Assembly: GCA_046727435.1 (NCBI GenBank)
Contig: JBKPCR010000456.1
Span: forward strand, 1 to 12,185
Direction of reading: 5' to 3'
DNA: 12,185 nt
From: CAVPRW01 sp046727435 [NCBI: bacterium]
GTDB lineage: Bacteria > Tectomicrobia > Entotheonellia > J063
Below are positions 6,352 to 12,185 of this stretch, in pieces. The notes under the pieces are model-generated. The model made no database searches and had not been told where the DNA came from. It was given only the letters and a program-made list of their open reading frames with translations. The stretch's first letter is position 1, and the number at the start of each line of letters is the position of its first letter. A program made the position numbers and the translations under genes.

Positions 6352-7249
6352 GGGCCGTGATCTCCTGCTGTTCGCAGCGCTTGAGCGCACCGCTCAGGTC
6401 GGCTTCGTGCCGGGTGACATGCTCGCCGATAAACACCAGCGTGGTCGGCTTCTCCGAAAACGCTTCGAGATCCCAGCGTCCGGCGATGTAATTAAACAGA
6501 TAAGTCCCCTCTGGGAAACGTACAAAGCCCTTGGCCCGGACGACTGCAGGGCTCAGGCCCTCAACGAATACTTCAAAACACCGTGGTTCCAGAGTCGCCG
6601 TGGAGACATAGCTGAAGGACTCTATCCCGAGTTGGTGACGATGCGGCGGAGGGCTGACCTCGTGTGTGCGAGAGAGGCCAAACAGCACATTCGGGTCCAC
6701 CTGGCAGCGCTGCGTGGGGAGAATCAGCGCGTACTCATTGAGCTGCCGCAGCCGTGCCGTGACCTCGGCCAGCTGCTCGGCCGCCACCAGATCGACCTTG
6801 TTTAGCAGAATGATATCGGCCGCTTCGATTTGCACACGTCCCGTCTGCCCCAGACGCGGATAGCGCACCATGGCGTCGGCGTCCGCCACCGTCACCACGC
6901 CATCCAGCCGCACCCGTGGCACGTTCTCCTGGATATCGAAGATCAGGGCATCGGGCTCGGCCACACCGGTGGTTTCAGCGATGATGAGGTCGGGGTGCAC
7001 CGTGTCGAGGAGCTCGGTCACCGCCACCTCGAATTCGCCCAGCAGCGAGCAGCAGACGCACCCACCCCCGAGGTCGGCGATGCGGATGTTTTTGCCTTCG
7101 ATGATTTGACTATCGATGGCGATCTCGCCGAATTCATTCATCAAGATCGCGATCTTCTGCGATACCACCTCCAGGATGTGGCGCAACAGCGTGGTCTTGC
7201 CGCTCCCCAGGGGACCTGTGATCAGGGTGATGGGCGTGCGTGGTTCCAT
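6341..7249 (-). CDS. COG0523/CobW-type G3E GTPase, putative metallochaperone
   Basis: A 302-residue P-loop GTPase of the G3E class, COG0523 subfamily (relatives: CobW, YjiA, ZNG1). Seen: Walker A GPLGSGKT (12-19), the metal-binding CXCC signature in GGGCVCC (Cys64, 66, 67), the switch and Walker B region DLIIAETTGVAEP (87-99), the guanine-specificity motif NKVD (150-153), and a CobW C-terminal domain from about 218 (IESFSYVSTATLEP) to the end. Family members use GTP hydrolysis to hand a metal ion to a client protein. There is no long His-rich linker, only HRH near 216. It starts 5 nt after the rtcB stop, with AAGGGA ahead of it at good spacing, and overlaps archease. That location makes RtcB, or this operon's metal supply, the obvious client candidate. 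This is inference. Confidence 0.9.
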   Translation of the reverse strand: MEPRTPITLITGPLGSGKTTLLRHILEVVSQKIAILMNEFGEIAIDSQIIEGKNIRIADLGGGCVCCSLLGEFEVAVTELLDTVHPDLIIAETTGVAEPDALIFDIQENVPRVRLDGVVTVADADAMVRYPRLGQTGRVQIEAADIILLNKVDLVAAEQLAEVTARLRQLNEYALILPTQRCQVDPNVLFGLSRTHEVSPPPHRHQLGIESFSYVSTATLEPRCFEVFVEGLSPAVVRAKGFVRFPEGTYLFNYIAGRWDLEAFSEKPTTLVFIGEHVTRHEADLSGALKRCEQQEITAHAL

Positions 7250-7254
7250 GCCAA

Positions 7255-8709
7255 CTATCCCTTCACATTGCCGACGGGCGTGAAGCGCACCACCCGCTTG
7301 CTGATGCCCGCCTGTTCTACGGCCTCAATGACGTCATCGATATCTTTATAGGCACCGCCGGCCTCCTCGGCCAGGCCCGACCAGGAGGCGGTACGCACGT
7401 ATATGCCCCGCGCCGCCATCTCGCGCTGGAGTTTGTCGCCGCGCCATTGCTTGCGGGCTCTGGTCCGGCTCATGGTGCGACCGCTGCCGTGGGCCGTGCT
7501 GAAGAAGGTTTGCGCCCCTTCGGGGACGCCCACCAGCAGGTAAGAACCGGTCTCCATACTGCCGCCAAGAATGATGGGTTGTCCCACATCCGCGTAGCGT
7601 GCCGGGAGACCTTCCATGTGCGGCCCAAAGGCGCGGGTAGCCCCCTTCCGATGCACCAGCAGCGTATGCTCCTGGCCATCGATGCGGTGGCGCTCCAGCT
7701 TGGCCGTGTTATGGGCCACGTCGTACACCATATGCATGCCAAGATCCTCGGCGGAGCGGTTGAAGACGGCGGAGAACACCTCCCGGATGCGGTGCAGGAT
7801 CACCTGTCGGTTGGCGAACGACATGTTCAGGCCGCATTTCATGGCGGTGAAATAGTCCTGCCCCTCAGGCGTATTGAACGGAGCACAGGCGAGCTCGCGG
7901 TCGAGGATTTTGATATGGTACTTGCTCTCCATCACCCGTAAAAAGACCTGCAGGTAGTCGGTGGCCACCTGGTGGCCGAACCCACGGCTGCCGCAGTGAA
8001 ACATGACCACCACCTGATCCGGGATGGTGATGCCGAAGCGTCGCGCCAGGTCTTCGTCGTGGATGTGGTCGCGGTGAGCTACCTGGATCTCCAGATAATG
8101 ATTGCCCGAGCCGAGGGTGCCGATCTGGTTGACCCCGCGGTCGATCGATTTGTCGCTGATCTTGGCGGCATCCGCGCCGGCGATGCAGCCCGATTCCTCG
8201 GTGAGCTCCAGATCCTCCGGCCAGCCGTAGCCGTTTTGAATGCACCAGCGCGCTCCCTGCTCCACCACCTGGCGAAATTCCGGGCGCGAGAGTTTGACGA
8301 AACCAGTGCTGCCGACACCGGCCGGCACACGCTGAAACAGTCGATCGACCAAGGCCTGGATATGCGGTTTGACCTCCTCATACGTCAGATTCGTCACCAC
8401 TAACCGCATGCCACAGTTGATGTCGAAGCCGATGCCTCCGGGGGAGATCACCCCGCCCCGCTCGACATCCATGGCTGCCACGCCGCCGATCGGGAAGCCG
8501 TAGCCCGAATGGCCATCCGGCATGCACATGGCGTACTTGGTGATGCCTGGTAGCGTTGCGACATTGGTAATCTGGTCATAGACCGTTTCCTCCATGGCGT
8601 TGAAGAGCTGCTCTGTAGCATAGATCCTGGCGGGCACCAACATGCCCTCTTTTTCCGTGGTGGGGATCTCCCAGATCGTCTCCGCAATCCGGTTCACCTG
8701 CATGTTCAT
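7255..8709 (-). CDS. rtcB: RtcB, 3'-phosphate/5'-OH RNA ligase
   Basis: A 484-residue GTP- and Mn(II)-dependent RNA ligase that joins 2',3'-cyclic-phosphate or 3'-phosphate ends to 5'-OH ends via RNA-3'pp5'G, in tRNA splicing or RNA repair. Seen: PDGHSGYGFPIGGVAAMD (64-81), GGIGFDINCG with Asp96 and Cys99, GSGNHYLE with Asn203 and His204, FHCGSRG with His238, VAHNTAK with His333, and TAHGSGRTMSR with the guanylylated His407. These match the metal and nucleotide residues of the archaeal enzyme with shifts of one to four positions. The start at 8707-8709 is set by AGGAGG (plus strand 8719-8724) 9 nt upstream. The frame is open further back, but the extension is not family-like. All catalytic residues are present and length is normal, so it should be active. 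It is first gene of the operon. Confidence 0.96.
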   Translation of the reverse strand: MNMQVNRIAETIWEIPTTEKEGMLVPARIYATEQLFNAMEETVYDQITNVATLPGITKYAMCMPDGHSGYGFPIGGVAAMDVERGGVISPGGIGFDINCGMRLVVTNLTYEEVKPHIQALVDRLFQRVPAGVGSTGFVKLSRPEFRQVVEQGARWCIQNGYGWPEDLELTEESGCIAGADAAKISDKSIDRGVNQIGTLGSGNHYLEIQVAHRDHIHDEDLARRFGITIPDQVVVMFHCGSRGFGHQVATDYLQVFLRVMESKYHIKILDRELACAPFNTPEGQDYFTAMKCGLNMSFANRQVILHRIREVFSAVFNRSAEDLGMHMVYDVAHNTAKLERHRIDGQEHTLLVHRKGATRAFGPHMEGLPARYADVGQPIILGGSMETGSYLLVGVPEGAQTFFSTAHGSGRTMSRTRARKQWRGDKLQREMAARGIYVRTASWSGLAEEAGGAYKDIDDVIEAVEQAGISKRVVRFTPVGNVKG

Positions 8710-8896
8710 GGGATACCACCTCCTTCCATCGTGATCGTCGCACAGGGCTGTATGGGTAGGGTACGCCATAGGGAGGGTGGATGCAATGGGGGCGATGATC
8801 TGTGCTGGAAGGAGTAAACCATCAGCGTCCGCATTGACGTGCTTTGCCAGCACAAACCTCGACTGTATAGTAATGAGCTAGCGGTGTTCAAATCCA

Positions 8897-8925
8897 CACA
8901 TATTGTGAAGCTGCTGTACTGTCAA
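8897..8925 (-). promoter_or_regulatory. Sigma70-like promoter of the rtcB operon
   Basis: On the minus strand, TTGACA (plus 8920-8925), a 17-nt spacer, then TATGTG (8897-8902). The -35 is consensus and the -10 has the key TA but a weak 3' part. It would leave a leader of about 180 nt. That leader includes a short hairpin at 8839-8853 (arms gtgct and agcac). No sigma54 site was recognised, so RtcR-type control is not supported by the sequence. Confidence 0.5.
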
Positions 8926-9341
8926 GCGCTATTGGTCTCACCCAGCTGCCTATACCGCCCTCAGGCTGGTTCATTCCGCGCACCCTGGCCGGGGATCATG
9001 TTACGATGGGCCCCTGCTCTGCACCGCTAGATTCCACGACTTCGCCCCCATCGCCTCGTCTGGCATAACTCTTGTTTACTGCCATGCACATCACGCATCT
9101 CATGCAACGGGTGCATGCGGGCCGGATCACCACGCCGCATACGGTATGTGTTGGGGTCCGCAAAAGGCCGTCTGGCAATCCTGTGCTGTCCCTCATGCAG
9201 ACTCTGGGGACAAAGGGTGCGTGAGAATCGGCTCATGCCCGCTTGTGTGTTCGGGGCAGCGAAGAAGAGAGCGGCGAGGAGCAGGAAGCATCTCCCGCCA
9301 CATCGAACATTATCAACACTCTGATGAATGGGGAGGATATC
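8926..9341. other. Divergent intergenic region
   Basis: The space between the rtcB promoter and the plus-strand gene at 9342. It contains a 7-bp inverted repeat, catgcac (9083-9089) and gtgcatg (9111-9117), with a 21-nt spacer, a possible operator or hairpin. No confident plus-strand promoter and no gene was seen. A longer frame open from 9243 is not preferred, because the next gene has a clear ribosome-binding site further in. Confidence 0.4.
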
Positions 9342-10943
9342 ATGGCAGACGTGTTACCGAGCCAATTAGTGAACTCAGTCATGGCGAAACTCTATGACGT
9401 CCTGACTAACGGCGATGACACCGTGCCGAAATCCGAGGACAATTTCTTCACCTGGTGCACGCCCGGCATCCCGGTCGAGGTCGAGGATTTCGACTTCCTG
9501 TCCCAAGGATTGACTGGTGTCGTCAAGAAAAAAGCGATCGACGAAATGGTCACGCCCGGGGGCGGAGCCGCCTCGGCGCCCACGGAAGGCAGTACTGGGA
9601 GCCAGGTCGAGCTCACGCCAGCGCTCCTCGACCAGCTGAGGGGCGAGGACGCGGCGCGACTCTACATGCAGGCCGAGAACTTTGCGCGGCTCGTCGATTT
9701 CGTGCCGGACGTGACGCGGGCTGACAACGAACAGTTCGCCCGGCTCAACGTCATGAACAACGAAGGAAGCCTTTCCGACATCTACCGCTACATCCTGCGC
9801 ATGAGCCAGGTCATGCAGTCCGAGTTGCCGGAGGAGACGAAGAAGAAGATTGAGAAGTTCCGCAGTTTGCTGAGCGTCACCAAGACGAAGAAGAATCTCC
9901 TCGACGACAGCGAAACGCAAGTGACGGAGCCGAGCCCGCTCACACAGGTCTACTTCGAGAAAATGGCCGCGTATGAGAGCGCCGCGCTCGAATACAACAG
10001 CCGCCGAGTGGATGCCCTGACGGCCGCCGAGCCTCGCGCCGTGCATTACTGGGCGCTCAATGCGAACATCCTCCGCAACAAGGTCAAAGCGGCGATGAAC
10101 GACTGGGTGGCGAACGGGTACAAGAACGATTACGAACAAATCTCGGCCTTTATCGACCAAGTCATGCTGCGCGACATGACGCTCCTGAAGCAGGAGTACC
10201 GCGACGATCTTGAGAAAGCGCGGATCACCGGCCTCGCGTCCGGCAGCGACTTCTTCTACACCTCGCTCATTCCCGGAAATTTTGCTCGGTCTAGCGGCTG
10301 GACCGAGTTCACGTTCTCCAGTGGCGACTTCGCCAGCCACTCCTCGACCAACCACAGCACACGCCGCTGGAAGGCGGGCGGCGGCGCCTCTTACCTCGGC
10401 ATCTTTGGTGGCCGCGGCGGTGCCAGCAGTAGCAGCAGCCACACTGAGTACAAACACACCTTCAGCAGCGACCAGTTCTCCCTGTCTTTCCAGATCTGCC
10501 AGGTGCCGATCGTCCGGCCCTGGTTCAAGCAGGCTTTCCTGCTGAGCAAGACGTGGCGCTTTGACCAGAACAATCCCGAGGCCAAAGACGACATCGTCAG
10601 CGACGGCGGGAATATACCCAAGGGCTTGATGCCGGCCTATCCGACCACTGCGATCTTCATACGCAAGCTGACCCTTAGGCTCGGACATAGCGAAGGGTTC
10701 AGCAACTTCATGGCTGAGCACACCAGCTCATCCGCCGGCGGGGGCGGGTATGTTCGTTTCGGACCGTTCTTCGCGGGCGGCTCATACAGTCGAGCCTCCA
10801 CCAGGGGCAGTACAGAACGAAACTATGGCAATACCTATGACAATCAGGCGATGAACATGCCTGGGATGCAGGTGGTCGGCTTCAAGTGCCACATCAATCC
10901 CAAGAGCCCGGCCCCTCTCCCCACCATCACCAAGTGGGTCTAG
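9342..10943 (+). CDS. Large uncharacterised protein with RPWF-type C-terminal domain, paralogue 1
   Basis: A 533-residue protein. ATG 9342 is set by GGGAGG 6 nt upstream. It has no signal peptide or classic membrane helix. Layout: an acidic N-terminus with Gly/Ala/Ser linker (73-87), a long helical charged region (about 130-290), then DFFYTSLIPGNFARSSGWTE (303-322). Next is a Ser/Thr/Gly/His-rich stretch (326-372) with alternating polar pattern around GGG turns. The core is SFQICQVPIVRPWF (382-395), SDGGNIPKG (420-428), and Y433 to RKLTLRLG (441-448). A second Gly/Ser-rich segment spans 460-500, then a Pro-rich tail. The Ser/Gly segments look like long beta hairpins, as in pore-forming proteins, but that is only resemblance. 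It is homologous to the next gene from the helical region through the RPWF core. I do not recognise the family. Confidence 0.85.
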   Translation: MADVLPSQLVNSVMAKLYDVLTNGDDTVPKSEDNFFTWCTPGIPVEVEDFDFLSQGLTGVVKKKAIDEMVTPGGGAASAPTEGSTGSQVELTPALLDQLRGEDAARLYMQAENFARLVDFVPDVTRADNEQFARLNVMNNEGSLSDIYRYILRMSQVMQSELPEETKKKIEKFRSLLSVTKTKKNLLDDSETQVTEPSPLTQVYFEKMAAYESAALEYNSRRVDALTAAEPRAVHYWALNANILRNKVKAAMNDWVANGYKNDYEQISAFIDQVMLRDMTLLKQEYRDDLEKARITGLASGSDFFYTSLIPGNFARSSGWTEFTFSSGDFASHSSTNHSTRRWKAGGGASYLGIFGGRGGASSSSSHTEYKHTFSSDQFSLSFQICQVPIVRPWFKQAFLLSKTWRFDQNNPEAKDDIVSDGGNIPKGLMPAYPTTAIFIRKLTLRLGHSEGFSNFMAEHTSSSAGGGGYVRFGPFFAGGSYSRASTRGSTERNYGNTYDNQAMNMPGMQVVGFKCHINPKSPAPLPTITKWV

Positions 10944-10957
10944 TTGGCCAGGCGATG

Positions 10958-10990
10958 GGCCGCCGACGGGTACCTTACCCGCCGGCGGCC
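10958..10990 (+). other. GC-rich hairpin between the two paralogues
   Basis: Arms ggccgccgacgggt (10958-10971) and acccgccggcggcc (10977-10990) pair at 13 of 14 positions around a 5-nt loop. No T-tract follows, so it is not a standard intrinsic terminator. It sits 14 nt after the first paralogue's stop and 53 nt before the next start. This fits an mRNA-stabilising or attenuating element that sets the expression ratio of the two genes. Confidence 0.55.
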
Positions 10991-11043
10991 ATCTCCAGCC
11001 GGCAGGCCGGCCGAGTGCACTGAGCATCGATAAGGAGACAGAC

Positions 11044-12185
11044 GTGGACAATTCTGCGCAACTCGCTCTCATGACCAAAGCAAAGCTGGTGTTTGAATCG
11101 GAAAACACGTTCCTCAGCTTCCCGGCGCTCTCCCCGCTGAGTTATCCGCCGGATCGCCTGAAGTTCGGCACGGCAGGGGAGCTGACCGCCCAGGACCTGT
11201 CGGACCTATCGGAATTCGCCCGGATCACGAACCGGATCCCCCGTGGCGTCCTGGCGCCGGTGGAAGAAGGGGAATACCTCTGGGACATCTACCAGGATGT
11301 ACTGCACACCGCCCAACTCTCGGCGGGGGTATTGTCGGCGCCAGAGCAGGCCCGCTATGATGCGGCCATGGTTGTCCTGTACACCCACTCCGCCGAGGGA
11401 CTGCGACTGCCCAGCGCGGCGCTGACTGCCTATTGCCAGTACCGTGATGCCCACATCAAAGCACAGGAAGACTACAAGAACTGTCAGTTCACGGCGGAGT
11501 CCTCGGCCGATCCTGTCGCGCAGGCCCAATGGCACAACGTGGACGAGCCCCGCCTTCGCCAAGAGGTCCAGCGATTGGAGCAGGAATGGTTGACCCAAGG
11601 CTTCAGGGCCCAAGTCGAGGAGGCCCAACAGATTGAGCAGGCGGGCAACGCGCGAGCCCCGTCAAGGGCCTGGGACGAGTGGGAGAAGTCGTTCATCGAC
11701 GATCTCGACAAGGACACGGACACCAACCAGATACGATTCGCCGAAACTGGTTTCTCGCCGAGCGACCTCTTCGACACGGGTAGCTGGCTGCGGTTCACCC
11801 TGACCAACGCCGAAATGACGCGCCTTATCCGCCAGGCGCCGCCTGAGCTGCAGACCATCTTCGGCGCTGATGTGGCCAATCCGAGTGTCGACAGCGTGTC
11901 TTTCGAATACCGCTCAGTGGCCCTGACCCGGCCATGGTTCCGGCCGGCGCTCTTCAAGGCCCGCTTTTGGCGTCTGGGGGCGGCGGGGGGAGAGCTGTCA
12001 GATGGTGGCAACCCGCCCCAAGGCGATTGCCCCTCCTATATCACAGCGCTCGTCTTCGCACGCAACGTCACGATCCAGCGGCGGCAGCAGACGGGGGCAC
12101 CCGCCGAAAAGCTGGACAAACCGGGCATGCTGCTCACGTTGGCCCCAAACATACAGCTGCATCAGCTGAGCCTTGCGAGGGCAAC
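11044..12185 (+). CDS. Uncharacterised RPWF-domain protein, paralogue 2 (3' end outside window)
   Basis: The GTG start at 11044 has AAGGAG with 6-nt spacing. The frame stays open for 380 codons to the window end. It starts MDNSAQLALMTKAKLVFESE. An ATG at codon 10 has no comparable ribosome-binding site. Layout: an N-terminal region (1-120), helical charged segments (130-220, for example RLRQEVQRLEQEWL), then FSPSDLFDTGSWLRFTLTN (237-255). Next come SVSFEYRSVALTRPWF (284-299), SDGGNPPQG (319-327) and YITALVFARNVTI (332-344). These blocks line up with 303-325, 382-395, 420-428 and 433-446 of paralogue 1. The long Ser/Gly hairpin region of paralogue 1 is missing here, replaced by a short AEMTRLIRQ... 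linker. The pair probably works together, perhaps as two subunits. No function is assigned. Confidence 0.85.
   Translation, partial: MDNSAQLALMTKAKLVFESENTFLSFPALSPLSYPPDRLKFGTAGELTAQDLSDLSEFARITNRIPRGVLAPVEEGEYLWDIYQDVLHTAQLSAGVLSAPEQARYDAAMVVLYTHSAEGLRLPSAALTAYCQYRDAHIKAQEDYKNCQFTAESSADPVAQAQWHNVDEPRLRQEVQRLEQEWLTQGFRAQVEEAQQIEQAGNARAPSRAWDEWEKSFIDDLDKDTDTNQIRFAETGFSPSDLFDTGSWLRFTLTNAEMTRLIRQAPPELQTIFGADVANPSVDSVSFEYRSVALTRPWFRPALFKARFWRLGAAGGELSDGGNPPQGDCPSYITALVFARNVTIQRRQQTGAPAEKLDKPGMLLTLAPNIQLHQLSLARA

Noticed and set aside
7240-7941. Plus-strand open frame opposite rtcB
   Set aside because: The minus strand encodes an intact RtcB with all catalytic residues here.
8839-8853. Possible riboswitch in the rtcB leader
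   Set aside because: Only a 5-bp stem is visible; no known riboswitch pattern was recognised.
9375-10721. 448-codon antisense open frame across paralogue 1
   Set aside because: The plus-strand gene has a clear ribosome-binding site and homology to its neighbour. The antisense frame is composition-driven.
1-12185. CRISPR array, tRNA or rRNA genes
   Set aside because: No regularly spaced repeats and no cloverleaf or rRNA signature seen on either strand.

Overview
The window is bacterial chromosome. Shine-Dalgarno sequences, overlapping operon genes and two insertion sequences all point that way. The flanks (about 1-1640 and 5920-12185) are GC-rich, while the middle (about 1790-1870 plus 3010-5910) is clearly AT-richer. 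I cannot name the genus. A GC-rich environmental lineage is likely, but that is a guess.

Left third: a 5'-truncated IS1634-type (IS4 superfamily) DDE transposase runs into the window and ends at 1635. A complete IS630-type element follows (1871-3007). Its transposase is read in three segments by two opposite frameshifts. This element sits inside a small membrane-protein gene. The two gene halves (1784-1870 and 3008-3233) join in frame when the element is removed.

Middle: an AT-rich region of small or decayed genes. On the minus strand there are two overlapping remnants of small membrane proteins (3635-3901 and 3427-3638). At 4861-5879 there is also a decayed gene of about 340 codons, with a coiled-coil region, a membrane segment and a C-terminal bacterial SH3 domain, broken by five in-frame stops and one frameshift. 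Among these wrecks sit two intact, tandem, paralogous Trp/Tyr-rich small genes on the plus strand (4064-4300 and 4431-4658).

Right half: a compact minus-strand RNA-repair operon, rtcB - COG0523/CobW-type GTPase - archease, with a 5-nt gap and then an 11-nt overlap. RtcB is the RNA ligase and archease its activator. The GTPase between them belongs to a metallochaperone family, and RtcB is a Mn(II)/GTP enzyme, so a metal-supply role is plausible but unproven. A good sigma70-like promoter lies at 8897-8925. Divergently transcribed on the plus strand are two tandem genes for related large proteins (9342-10943, and 11044 running out of the window). They share a helical middle and a C-terminal domain with an RPWF...SDGGN motif, and I do not recognise the family. 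A GC-rich hairpin lies between them. This pair and the decayed SH3 gene are the least explained parts of the window.
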